Below, in pieces: positions 49,325 through 58,397 of a stretch of DNA of 64,000 bases; positions within the stretch are counted from its first letter, which is position 1, and the number at the start of each line of letters is the position of its first letter. Source of the stretch: Nocardia crassostreae. Its GTDB lineage: Bacteria; Actinomycetota; Actinomycetes; Mycobacteriales; Mycobacteriaceae. The DNA lies in NCBI RefSeq assembly GCF_001613405.1, contig NZ_BDCH01000003.1:171742-235741 (forward strand). Reading direction: 5' to 3'. A program made the position numbers and the translations under genes. The notes beneath the pieces were generated by a model. It was not told the origin of the DNA, did not search any database, and saw only the letters and a list, made by a program, of their open reading frames with translations.

Positions 49325-50572
49325 CTACAGAACGGTGAGTGGCAGGGGAATGCCTCGATCGGTGAAGGTGAAGGCGGCCCCGGAGCTGAAGCGGGTGACG
49401 GCGACCTCCGGCGCTTCCGGAAAGGCCGACTCCGCGAGCGCGATCCCGAGGGTCAGCGCCGCGTCATCGACGGCCCGGACCCGGACTTCGAAGCGTGGAT
49501 TCACCCCGCGCACCAGTGCATTCAGCGCGTCGAGATGTTCGGCGTCGACGAGCGCCGCCCAGGCCCCGTCGGCGACCGCGCCGCAGTCGCGGCCCAGCCG
49601 GAGCTCCACGACCCGATCGCCACCGTGCACTTCGCTCGATACCTCGGCCCGCACATACGGCGCGGGATTGAAGGCCGGATGCAGCCGCAACACCTTGGCC
49701 AGCGCGGCCGCGTCATCGCCGAGCCCGAGGGCGGTGCGGATCCGTTCGGAGGTCAGCCCGGCGATGCCCGTGAACTGCTTGCGCGCGATTTCCACCGCGA
49801 CCTCGGGTCGCGCCCGCGCAGCCACGGCGACGCGGAAGCCCAGGGTGAGCAGATGATGTTGCAGGGCAATCTCGTCCGCGATCCGAATGAGCGCCGTGCG
49901 GGAGAATTCGCCCCAGGGCACATCGCTGAGCAACGGCCCCGAATAGTCGTGCAGCCCTGGCACTTCGGCGTCGATGGCACCGAGTTCCATACGTGCCGCG
50001 TGAGATTCCGCGAGCACCGACTCCGCACCCACGAGCGGTTCGCCTCCCGGATCGATGGTCACCGTCCACGCGCACACCGGCGTCCGATCGGCGGGCGCCC
50101 GCGGCGGCCGGTGCACCGGCCGCACCCGCGCATACGGATTCGTCGCCATGGCCGTCGCGTCGAAGGTCGGATCCTCGATGTGATGGCACATGGCCACCAC
50201 GTACTCCTCCCCTATCGGCTCCACATCCGCCAGCGCGCCGCAGTGATCGAGGTGGAATTCCCCGTGATCGTGGTCGTGCACCCGGAACCGGAAGTCCATG
50301 AACTGCGGCGGTGCGCCGATATCGAACTGGAAGCATTTGAAGATGGCGTCCACGCCATCCCCGGTGATGCCCAGCGCTTTTCGCAGTCGCCGCGTGTACA
50401 CCGGGCTGGCCAGCCGCCACTCTTCGATCGCGACCTCGGTCATACCCTCGCGCCCGAAGGCCCCGATGGCGTGCGCCATACCGGACCGGTCGATCAGGTG
50501 CCCGCACAACAGCAGTTCCGGCACCAGCACCGCCAGCTCGGATCGCGACAGGGCCGCGTATCGACTGCTCAC
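49325..50572 (-). CDS. Hypothetical protein, 415 aa, of the catabolic cluster
   Basis: I do not recognise a named family. The GTG start overlaps the SnoaL-like gene stop (GTGA). The protein is mostly alpha/beta in look, with a His/Cys-rich middle (FRVHDHDHGEFHLDHCG, then VVAMCHHIEDPTFDATAM) that could bind metal. It ends in a beta-rich domain. Its coupling to the SnoaL-like gene and closeness to the acyl-CoA ligase suggest a role in the same pathway. Confidence 0.8.
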   Translation of the reverse strand: MSSRYAALSRSELAVLVPELLLCGHLIDRSGMAHAIGAFGREGMTEVAIEEWRLASPVYTRRLRKALGITGDGVDAIFKCFQFDIGAPPQFMDFRFRVHDHDHGEFHLDHCGALADVEPIGEEYVVAMCHHIEDPTFDATAMATNPYARVRPVHRPPRAPADRTPVCAWTVTIDPGGEPLVGAESVLAESHAARMELGAIDAEVPGLHDYSGPLLSDVPWGEFSRTALIRIADEIALQHHLLTLGFRVAVAARARPEVAVEIARKQFTGIAGLTSERIRTALGLGDDAAALAKVLRLHPAFNPAPYVRAEVSSEVHGGDRVVELRLGRDCGAVADGAWAALVDAEHLDALNALVRGVNPRFEVRVRAVDDAALTLGIALAESAFPEAPEVAVTRFSSGAAFTFTDRGIPLPLTVL

Positions 50573-51117
50573 CACAGCGGGACCGGCCCCTCCCCCACCC
50601 GATACCAGCCGGGCAGCCGCTTACCGGTCATGGACCGTTCGATGCGCTGTTGCATGCCGTCGGAGAGTGCGTTGTCCGACATCATCTCCACGAAAAGCGC
50701 TGTCACATTGCCGAAGTCGAAGAAGTCCCGCTGCCAGCTCCACTGCCCGTTGCCGCCGTAGCGGAACCAGCTGCCGCCGATGCCCTCCGGGCTGTAGGGC
50801 CGCCCGTCCGGTCGCGACTTCTCATTGACCTGCTTCCAGAATCCGATGACACTGCCGCGGCGTTCGTCCACCACGAAGTCCTGATACGGGTAGGTCCAGC
50901 CCTCCAGCCCGAACATTTCCTGATCGAGCGCGAGATCGCGGATCTCGTCCCGGCCGACGGCCATGAATTCCTGTGCGGGGCCGTAGTTCCAGCCGTAGGT
51001 GGCGGCCTCGGTGTAGAAGTCGGCGAGCGGTTTCCAGTCGCCGAGCGCCTCGCAGCGCTTGTTCTCCTCGATCCAGCGCTCGATCATGTCGTCGAGTTCG
51101 GCGCGTTCCCAGCCCAT
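50569..51117 (-). CDS. SnoaL/NTF2-like protein
   Basis: A 182-residue protein with the NTF2-like layout: MIERWIEENKRCEALGDWKPLADFYTEAATYGW, then PYQDFVVDERRGSVIGFWKQV and WQRDFFDFGNVTALFVEMM. The family includes ketosteroid isomerases, polyketide cyclases and hydratase-like proteins. A related protein is often found next to P450 and SDR genes in steroid clusters. The ATG at 51117 is used; the frame further upstream covers the ferredoxin gene. Confidence 0.88.
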   Translation of the reverse strand: MGWERAELDDMIERWIEENKRCEALGDWKPLADFYTEAATYGWNYGPAQEFMAVGRDEIRDLALDQEMFGLEGWTYPYQDFVVDERRGSVIGFWKQVNEKSRPDGRPYSPEGIGGSWFRYGGNGQWSWQRDFFDFGNVTALFVEMMSDNALSDGMQQRIERSMTGKRLPGWYRVGEGPVPLW

Positions 51118-51128
51118 GGCGGCCTCTT

Positions 51129-51320
51129 TCAATCGTCGAGCAGGGACAGCGCCTGCGTCGGGCAGTAGCGGACGGCGAGCCGCGCCGCCGCCAGATCGGT
51201 TCCGGGATCGGCGCGCAGTATCCGCACCTGTCCCTGTTTGGGTACTTCGAACAGCTCGGGGGCTTCGTCCTGACAGACGGCATGCCCCTGGCACAGCTCG
51301 AGATCGACGACGAGACGCAT
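51129..51320 (-). CDS. P450-partner ferredoxin
   Basis: A 63-residue ferredoxin with CxxHxxC (CQGHAVC, residues 10-16) and a later CPTQAL. A His in place of the middle Cys is the pattern of actinobacterial 3Fe-4S ferredoxins that feed cytochromes P450. It lies two genes from the P450 in the same direction. It brings electrons to the P450; no reductase gene is seen nearby. Confidence 0.93.
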   Translation of the reverse strand: MRLVVDLELCQGHAVCQDEAPELFEVPKQGQVRILRADPGTDLAAARLAVRYCPTQALSLLDD

Positions 51321-52115
51321 TTACTTCCCTCCCGAATCCTGTTCCCGCAGGGGCGCTTCCGGCTGCACCTCGACGAGCACGAGATGCGCGCCGCGCGGCG
51401 TGGACACCACGGCCGTGACCGCCGCGGCGATATCGGAGGCCCGCAGGAGATACGGATGCCGGGCGAAACCCCATTTCACCCAGTCCTCCAGCAGCGGCCC
51501 CACCACCTCGGGCGTGGCCGTCATGCCCATTCCGGTCTGGGTCTGGCCGGGTCGCACGATGGACGCGCGCACCCCGGTGCCCTCCAGTTCCATGCGCAGT
51601 TGCCGGGCGAACGCCTCGACGCCGCTCTTGGCCGCGTTGTACGCCCCGACGCCCGGCCGGGTGTGGTCGGCGCAATCCGAGCCGATGACGACGAAGTCCC
51701 CGCGCTGCCGCTCGACCATGCCGGGCACGAGGCGATGCGCGAGCCGCTGCGCGCCGACCAGATGGACCAGGATCTGCGCCTGGAAGACCTCCGGATCCAT
51801 GGTCCAGCCGTGCGAGAACTCCAGATCACCGGCGCCGGAAATGACGATTTCCAGTGGTCCGAGCGCCTTTTCGGCGGCCGTCACGAACTCGTCGACCGAG
51901 GCGCCGTCGCCGACATCCAGCCGATGCGCGAAGGCCTCGCCCCCGTCGGCGCGGATCTTCTCGGCGAGCGTCTCGCAGACGTCCACGCGGCGCGCGCCCA
52001 GCGCGACCGGATATCCGAGTTCGGCGAGGGCGACGGCGGTGGCGGCCCCAATCCCGGAGGACGCGCCCGCAATGAGCGCGGGCCGCCGGTGCGGGTGTGG
52101 TGCGAAGCGAGGCAT
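51321..52115 (-). CDS. Short-chain dehydrogenase/reductase
   Basis: A 264-residue SDR: GASSGIG cofactor loop, ISGAGDLEF, VVIGSDCADH (Ser-type position) and catalytic YNAAK. The ATG shares its first base with the P450 TAA (TAATG), so they are translated together. The C-terminal part (RGAHLVLVEVQPEAP) is unlike the substrate loop of the other SDRs here. Confidence 0.92.
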   Translation of the reverse strand: MPRFAPHPHRRPALIAGASSGIGAATAVALAELGYPVALGARRVDVCETLAEKIRADGGEAFAHRLDVGDGASVDEFVTAAEKALGPLEIVISGAGDLEFSHGWTMDPEVFQAQILVHLVGAQRLAHRLVPGMVERQRGDFVVIGSDCADHTRPGVGAYNAAKSGVEAFARQLRMELEGTGVRASIVRPGQTQTGMGMTATPEVVGPLLEDWVKWGFARHPYLLRASDIAAAVTAVVSTPRGAHLVLVEVQPEAPLREQDSGGK

Positions 52116-53320
52116 TACCGCACCTCCACGGATACCGGCAGTTTGGCGAATCCGCGCACATTGACCGAGTGCACGCGCTCGGCCCCGGCTTCGCCGACAC
52201 CGTAGGCCCGCACCCGGGAAGCGAACTCCCGCAAGATGATCGCCGATTCCAGCCGAGCCAGATGCGCGCCGAGGCAGAAGTGCACGCCGCGCCCGAAACT
52301 GATCAGCCCGCCCTTGTCCGCCCGCTCGATGTCGTATCGATCCGGCTCGTGGAAGGCTGCCGCATCGCGATTGGCGGATCCGACCAGCAACAGGACCTTC
52401 GACCCCTGGGGGATCGTCCGCCCGTAGTACTCCAGATCCACCGCTGCCGTCCGCGCCAGGATCTGCGAGGACGCGTCGTATCGCAGCGTCTCGTCCACCC
52501 AGCCCTCGACCAGTTCCGGATGCGCCACGACCTTGGCGTACTGCTCCGGATTGCGCCCGGCCCAATACAGCGCGTTCCCCAGCAGTTTCGTGGTCGTCTC
52601 GTTTCCCGCGACCACCATGAGGAACATGAACCCGATGATTTCGTTCTCGGTGAGCCGGTCCCCATCGGCCTCGGCCGCCACCAGCGCGGAGGTCAGATCC
52701 GAGGTGGGCCGCTTGCGCCGCGCGGCGACCATCTCGGCGTAATAGCCGATCAGGTGCAGCGAGGCTTCCATGGCGGCGACGGGCACATCGAGCACGCCCT
52801 CTTCGCGGTGCACGAGAATATCGGCGAGCCTGCGCAATTTGGCCCGGTCGGCCTCGGGCACTCCGAGCAGTTCGGAGATGACGTCCATCGGCAGCTTGCC
52901 CGCGACCTCGTCTATCCAGTCGAAACTCCCACTGGCCAGGGCGGGTTCGAGATGCCGCAGCGTGATCTCCCGGATCCGCTCGCTCATCTCGTTCACCCGC
53001 CGCGGCGTGAAGCCCTGGTACACCAGCTTGCGCAGGCGCAGATGTCCCGGATCGTCCATGGCCAGGAAGGACATGGTGCGATGCGCGTGCGGCCCCCAGG
53101 CGGCCGGATCCAGCGATACCCCATTGGCGCTGGACAGCCGCGCGTCGTCGCGGAACCCGGCGGTCACGTCGGCATGCCGTGACAAGGCCCAGAAGTCCAG
53201 CCCGGGATTGTGATAGAGCGGCGCTTCGGTGCGCAGCCGCTCGTAGACCGGATACGGATCCTCGTGAACGCCGTAGTCGTAAGGGTCGAAGAGCAGCGGC
53301 TCGAGGGAGGCTGCGGTCAT
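52115..53320 (-). CDS. Cytochrome P450
   Basis: A 401-residue soluble bacterial P450. The haem loop is FGRGVHFCLGAHLAR with axial Cys349, the I helix is VVAGNETTT (acid-alcohol pair replaced by Glu-Thr), and the ExxR is ETLRYD. It is the first gene of the minus-strand arm, with its ferredoxin two genes on. The substrate is not evident; the setting suggests a steroid, terpenoid or alkyl side chain. Confidence 0.95.
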   Translation of the reverse strand: MTAASLEPLLFDPYDYGVHEDPYPVYERLRTEAPLYHNPGLDFWALSRHADVTAGFRDDARLSSANGVSLDPAAWGPHAHRTMSFLAMDDPGHLRLRKLVYQGFTPRRVNEMSERIREITLRHLEPALASGSFDWIDEVAGKLPMDVISELLGVPEADRAKLRRLADILVHREEGVLDVPVAAMEASLHLIGYYAEMVAARRKRPTSDLTSALVAAEADGDRLTENEIIGFMFLMVVAGNETTTKLLGNALYWAGRNPEQYAKVVAHPELVEGWVDETLRYDASSQILARTAAVDLEYYGRTIPQGSKVLLLVGSANRDAAAFHEPDRYDIERADKGGLISFGRGVHFCLGAHLARLESAIILREFASRVRAYGVGEAGAERVHSVNVRGFAKLPVSVEVR

Positions 53321-53488
53321 CGTCTCTGCACCTCGTTTTCGATAACGCGTTCAGCGGCAGCACGGAACGCCCGGCAGCTATGGGGACACGTAGCTGGACA
53401 TGCGTCTGTACGGCACTAGCGCGGCTGGTCCCTGACAACGGAATCCAGAATTTGGCCGGAAACGGGAATGGCCGGAAAACGCCATTTC

Positions 53489-53502
53489 TGAAACATGTTC
53501 TT
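53489..53502. promoter_or_regulatory. KstR-like palindrome in the P450/aldehyde dehydrogenase divergent promoter
   Basis: TGAAACATGTTCTT fits TnnAACnnGTTnnA except for the last base. A second, weaker AACGCGTT core stands near 53343. The stretch 53321-53564 holds no gene. Confidence 0.45.
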
Positions 53503-53564
53503 GCGCGCCTGGAAGTACCGAACCTATAGTCCGTACATGTGTCCGGACAGCATGGGAGCTACCG

Positions 53565-54814
53565 ATGAGCTCGAGCAGTCTCGTTCCCGACGGCAACTCC
53601 GCGCTGCTGATCGGCGGCAAACTCGTGCCCGGCCGGGCCGGGGTGTTTCCCACCGTCAATCCGGCCGACGGCACCGTGCTCGGCCATGCGGCCAATGCCG
53701 ATGCCGCCGATATGGACGCCGCCATCGCCGCCGCGCGCACGGCCTTCGACACCACGGGCTGGAGCCGCGATCCCGGTTTCCGGGCGCGCTGCCTGCGCCA
53801 ATTGCGCGATGCGCTGCGGGCCAATATCGAGGAGCTGCGCGAGATCACCATTGCCGAGGCCGGGGCGCCCCGCATGCTCACCGGCGGGCCGCAGCTCGAG
53901 GGCCCGGTCGGCGATCTCGGGTATTTCGCGGATCTGGCTGAGAACTACAGCTGGGAAACCGATCTCGGCGTCGCCGCGCCCATGGGCATCAAGAGCAGCA
54001 GGCGGCTGCGGCGCGAACCCGTCGGCGTGGTCGGGGCCATCACCCCCTGGAACTTCCCGCATCAGATCAATTTCGCCAAGCTCGGCCCGGCGTTGGCGGC
54101 GGGCACCACGGTGGTGCTCAAGCCCGCGCCCGATACGCCCTGGTGCGCGGCCGCGGTCGGCCGGATCATGGCCGAACAGACCGATATTCCCGCCGGTGGG
54201 GTCAATATCGTCACCGGCGACGACCATGCGCTGGGCGCGCAGCTCGTCACCGATCCCCGGGTGGACATGATCACCTTCACCGGGTCGACGCAGACCGGGC
54301 GGGCGGTCATGGCCGCGGCCGCGGCATCGTTGAAGAAGGTCTTCCTGGAGCTGGGCGGCAAATCGGCGTTCATAGTCCTCGACGACGCGGATCTCGCCGC
54401 GGCGGTGGCCTATGCGGCCTTCGGGGTCTGCGTACACGCGGGCCAGGGCTGCGCGATCAACACCCGGCTGCTGGTGCCGCGCGAACGCCACGATGAAGCC
54501 GTCGAGATCGCGGCCCGTACCCTCGGCAATATCCGGCCCGGCCCGCCCGGCAAGCCCGGAACCGTCTGCGGCCCACTGATTTCCGAACGCCAGCGCGAGC
54601 GTGTCGAGCGGTATCTGGACCTCGCGTGCGCCGCGGGCGGAACCATTGTCACCGGCGGCAAGCGCCCGGACCTCGACGGCTACTACCTCGAACCGACTCT
54701 CATCGCGGGCCTGCCGAATTCGGCGGCTACAAGCAGTCCGGCATCGGACGGGAGATGGGCGTCGCCGGATTCGAGGAATACACCGAGACCAAGCTCATCG
54801 CGACCGGCGTCTGA
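53565..54814 (+). pseudogene. Aldehyde dehydrogenase with internal deletion
   Basis: The first 380 or so codons are a sound NAD(P) aldehyde dehydrogenase: GAITPWNFPHQ, FTGSTQTGRAV, LELGGKS and catalytic Cys in HAGQGCAINTR. After YLEPTLIAGLPN the family should run on for some 80 residues (the EEIFGPV and NGG blocks). Instead the text jumps, at a GAATTC near 54717, straight to FGGYKQSGIGREMGVAGF in another frame, ending TKLIATGV at 54814. So an internal piece is missing. The original frame runs on into the next gene, making a 670-codon fused ORF (53565-55577). The cofactor-loop block EEIFGPV is lost, so activity is doubtful. Confidence 0.8.
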
Positions 54815-54827
54815 AGGAGTGCAGCAC

Positions 54828-55577
54828 ATGGCCCGATTCACGGATAGATCCGTCATAGTCACCGGAGCCGCCCAGGGCATCGGGGCGGTGTACGCGCAGG
54901 CCCTGGCCGCCGAGGGCGCGAAAGTCGTTGTCGCCGACATCGATGCCGAGCGCGGCGCGGAGGTCGCCAAGCAGATCACCGCCGACGGCGGCACCGCCGT
55001 ATTCCATCCCGTCGACGTCGCCGATCCCGAGGCCGCGGCCGCCGTCGCGGAGTTCACCGTGAACGAGTTCGGCGGCATCGACCATCTGGTCAACAATGCC
55101 GCCATCTACGGCAGCATGAAGCTCGATCTGCTGCTCACCGTGCCCTGGGACTACTACAAGAAATTCATGGGCGTGAACCTGGACGGCGCGCTGAACATGA
55201 CCCGGGCGGTCTGGCCGCACATGTCGGCGCGCGGCGGATCCATCGTGAACCAGTCCTCCAATGCCGCCTGGCTGTACTCCGGGTTCTACGGCGTGGCCAA
55301 GGCCGGAATCAACAGCCTCACCCAGCAATTGGCGCACGAACTGGGCGGATCGAACATCCGCATCAATGCCATCGCCCCCGGGCCCACCGATACCGAGGCC
55401 ACCCGCACCAAGGTGCCGGGCAGCATTGTCGATCTCATGGTCCAGCAGATGGCCATCAAACGCCTCGGGACGCCGCAGGATCTGGTGGGCGCGTACCTGT
55501 ATCTGCTCTCCGACGAAGCGCGGTGGGTGACGGGGCAGGTGCTCACCGTCGACGGCGGGCAAGTCTTCCGGCCATGA
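54828..55577 (+). CDS. Short-chain dehydrogenase/reductase
   Basis: A 249-residue SDR: TGAAQGIG, VNNAAIYG, Ser in SIVNQSSNAAW and catalytic YGVAK. AAGGAGTGCAGCAC stands just before the ATG at 54828. Because of the deletion upstream, it is also in frame with the aldehyde dehydrogenase ORF, but the ribosome site shows the true start. Its stop overlaps the next gene (ATGA). Confidence 0.92.
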   Translation: MARFTDRSVIVTGAAQGIGAVYAQALAAEGAKVVVADIDAERGAEVAKQITADGGTAVFHPVDVADPEAAAAVAEFTVNEFGGIDHLVNNAAIYGSMKLDLLLTVPWDYYKKFMGVNLDGALNMTRAVWPHMSARGGSIVNQSSNAAWLYSGFYGVAKAGINSLTQQLAHELGGSNIRINAIAPGPTDTEATRTKVPGSIVDLMVQQMAIKRLGTPQDLVGAYLYLLSDEARWVTGQVLTVDGGQVFRP

Positions 55578-56458
55578 GCGAAATACGGGAATTCACAGTA
55601 GGTTTCATCGGCCTGGGCAATATGGGCGCGCCCATGGCCCGGCGACTGCTCGATTGGCCGGGCGGGTTGGTGGTGTGCGATACGCGGGCGGAAGCCGTGG
55701 TGCCCTTCACCGAAGGCGGCGCGGTGCGGGCGATCTCGGCGGCCGAGGTCGCCGAGCGCTGCGCGGTGGTCTCGGTGGCGGTGCTCGACGATGCCCAGGT
55801 GCGCGCGGTGGTGGCGGGACCGAACGGACTGTTGCAGACGGCCAAGCCGGGCACTGTGATCGCGGTCCACTCCACCATTGCCGATGCCACCGCGGTACGG
55901 CTGGCCGCCGAATGCGCGGAAGTCGGAGTGGAATTCGTGGACGCTCCCATCAGCGGCGGCGCACCGGCCGCGCAGCGGGGCGCGCTCGCGGTCATGGTGG
56001 GCGGTACCGAGACGGCCTTCGCGGCCGTGCGAGAACCGTTCTTCCGCTTCGGCTCACTCATCGTGCACGCCGGTCCGGTCGGCGCTGGCACTCGAATGAA
56101 GCTGGCCCGCAACCTCATGCACTTCGTGGCCTTCACCGCGGCCGCGGAGGCGCAGCGGCTGGCCGAGTCCGCGGGCCTGGACATCACCGAACTCGGCAAG
56201 GTGGTCCGGCATTCCGATTCGCACACCGGCGGACCGGGCTCGATCATGCTGCGCGACAGCACCGCGCCGGTCGCCGCGGACGACTTCTGGTTCCCCATCC
56301 TCAGCCACGTCCGCAATCTCGGCGAGAAGGATCTGGCGCTGGCCCTCGATCTGGGTCGTCGGCTGGGCGTGGATCTTCCTCTGGCACAACAGTCCCTGCA
56401 CCGCCTCGGCGACGACCTCGGAGTCGGTCCCGGCGATATCGCGAAGGAGCGACAATGA
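55574..56458 (+). CDS. 3-Hydroxyisobutyrate-dehydrogenase-like oxidoreductase
   Basis: A 294-residue beta-hydroxyacid dehydrogenase: cofactor motif GFIGLGNMGAPMARRL, substrate motif FVDAPISGGAPAAQRG, and Lys in GPVGAGTRMKLARNLMH as catalytic base. It oxidises a 3-hydroxy acid or semialdehyde; the exact substrate is open. The ATG overlaps the SDR stop, and its own stop overlaps the next gene start. Confidence 0.93.
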   Translation: MSEIREFTVGFIGLGNMGAPMARRLLDWPGGLVVCDTRAEAVVPFTEGGAVRAISAAEVAERCAVVSVAVLDDAQVRAVVAGPNGLLQTAKPGTVIAVHSTIADATAVRLAAECAEVGVEFVDAPISGGAPAAQRGALAVMVGGTETAFAAVREPFFRFGSLIVHAGPVGAGTRMKLARNLMHFVAFTAAAEAQRLAESAGLDITELGKVVRHSDSHTGGPGSIMLRDSTAPVAADDFWFPILSHVRNLGEKDLALALDLGRRLGVDLPLAQQSLHRLGDDLGVGPGDIAKERQ

Positions 56459-56877
56459 GCACAGCATCGCGTAGCGATTCCGTGGGGGGTGGTGGTCGGG
56501 CGACGGGTGGGCCCGACGAGCGCAGGCAGCGCGGTCTGAAGAAGATGACCGAGGTGTACGGCTGGGAGTTCCAGGACGGCCCGGGCGCGCACTTCGGGGT
56601 CACCGCCGACCATCTCTTCGCCGATATCTGGTCCCGCCCCGGCCTTTCCATTCGCGACCGACGCCTGCTGCTGCTCGGCGCGCTCACCGCACAGGGCCTG
56701 TTCGATATCGCGGAGATCCAGATCGGGGCGGCGCTGCGCAATGAGGAACTCGACGAGGAGCAGCTGCGGGAGATCGCGCTGTTCCTCTGCCACTAGGCGG
56801 GCTGGCCCGCCGGGACCAAGCTCGACGGCGTCGTCGGAAAGGTCATCGCCCAGGACAAGAAGTCCCGCAAGCACTAG
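56455..56877 (+). pseudogene. Carboxymuconolactone-decarboxylase-family protein with in-frame TAG
   Basis: 141 codons in one frame, starting ATG in ATGA with the gene before. The AhpD/CMD domain is GWEFQDGPGAHFGVTADHLF through EIALFLCH, then TAG at 56794-56796, then AGWPAGTKLDGVVGKVIAQD to the second stop. FLCHYAGWPAG is the usual family text, so TAC to TAG is enough. The catalytic Cys (LCH) is kept just before the stop, so a product missing 27 residues is possible. The N-terminus contains a dispersed repeat. Confidence 0.85.
56463..56513 (+). repeat. 51-bp dispersed repeat, copy 2 (within coding sequence)
   Basis: It matches 23450-23500 at 46 of 51 positions. Here it codes for the Gly/Ser/Arg-rich SRSDSVGGGGRATGGP at the start of the CMD-like gene, a segment not expected in that family. 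Confidence 0.85.
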
Positions 56878-56921
56878 GTTCTCCGCAGTATTCCCTTTCA
56901 CCAGTTAGGAATTCAGATGCA

Positions 56922-58382
56922 ATGGCCGAAACCGCAACCGTGCGACCGCTCCGGTCCAGCGAGGTGAGCACCTGGGACCTCCAGGCCGATGTGGTCGTCG
57001 TCGGCTTCGGCGTCGCCGGGGCCTGCGCCGCCATCGAGTCCGCCCGCGCGGGCGCCGACACCCTCGTCCTGGAGCGCACCGGCGGCTGGGGCGGCGCGGC
57101 CGCGATGTCCGGCGGCTTCATCTACCTGGGCGGCGGGACGGCGTTGCAGCAGAAACTCGGCTTCGAGGACACCGCCTAGAACATGGAGGCGGCCCTGGGC
57201 CCGGGCGTGGACAAGGCCAAGATCCACGACTACTGCCAGGGCAGCGTCGAGCACTTCGATTGGTTGGTGGCGCAGGACGTTCCGTTCAAGGAGGAATTCT
57301 GGGGCGAGCCCGGTTACGAGCCGCCGGGCGATCAGGGCCTCATGTACTCCGGCGGCGAGAACGCCGCCCCGTTCAACGCCATTGCTGATCCGGCCCCGCG
57401 CGGGCATCTGGCCTGGACCAAGGACAAGAAGCTGGGTGAGAAGGGCGGCGGCTACATGCTCATGGAGCCGCTCGCCCAGACCGCCGAAAAGCTCGGCGTC
57501 CGGCACGAATACGACGTGCGGCTGCGACGGCTGATCGTCGACGACAGCGGCCGCGTGGTCGGCGTGGCCGCCACCCGCTACGGCAAGCCGGTGCATGTGC
57601 GCGCCGAACGCGGCGTGGTGCTGGCCACCGGCAGTTTCGCCTACGCCCACGACATGGTGGAGCAGTTCGCGCCCAAGATCCTCGGCCGCCCGGCCGCCAC
57701 GGTGGAGGAGCACGACGGCATCGGCATCCGGGTCGCCCAGGCGCTCGGCGCCGATCTGGCGCACATGGACGCCACCGAGGTCGCGCTGGTGGCGGATCCG
57801 CAGGTGGTGGTGCGCGGCATTCTGGTCAACGGCCGCGGGCAGCGCTTCATCACCGAGGACACCTATCCGGGCCGCATGGGCCAGGCGGTCTTGCAGGATC
57901 AGGACAACCAGGCGTATCTGATCATCGACGAGACCGCGCTGGAGGCGGCCTTCGAGACCAAGTCGTCCATGTCCTTCCTGCGCATCGCGCCGACCTGGGT
58001 GGCGGAGACGGTGGCGGAGCTGGAAAACGATATGGGGCTGCCGGAGAACACCCTGCAGGCCACCCTCGATCTGTACAACCATCACGCCGAAAAGGGCGAG
58101 GATCCGTTCCTGCACAAGAAGCCCGAATGGGTGAAGCCCATCGGCGCCCCGCTGGGCGCCTACGACCTGCGCGGCTACACCGGCGGTTTCACCCTCGGCG
58201 GACTGCGCACCGATCTGGATTCCCGGGTGCTGCACGTGGACGGGGAACCGATTCCCGGACTGTACGCGGCGGGCCGGGTCACCTCGGGCATCTGCACCGG
58301 CGGCTACGCCAGCGGCTGCTCCCTGGGTGACGGCAGCTTCTACGGTCGGCGCGCGGGTGTGACCGCCGCCAAGGGCAACTGA
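56922..58382 (+). pseudogene. FAD-dependent fumarate-reductase/ketosteroid-dehydrogenase-like protein with in-frame TAG
   Basis: 487 codons, including an internal stop, in one frame. The FAD motif is VVVVGFGVAGACAAIESARAGAD with GGWGGAAAMSGGFIYLGGG. TAG follows FEDTA at 57177-57179, then the same frame goes on NMEAALGPGVDKAKIHDYC to the end, which has GLYAAGRVTSGICTGGYASG. The family includes 3-ketosteroid-1-dehydrogenases and fumarate reductases. GAG to TAG would explain the stop. A restart at the ATG of 57183 would lack the FAD-binding start. Confidence 0.85.
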
Positions 58383-58397
58383 GAGGGAGTGCGGCAC

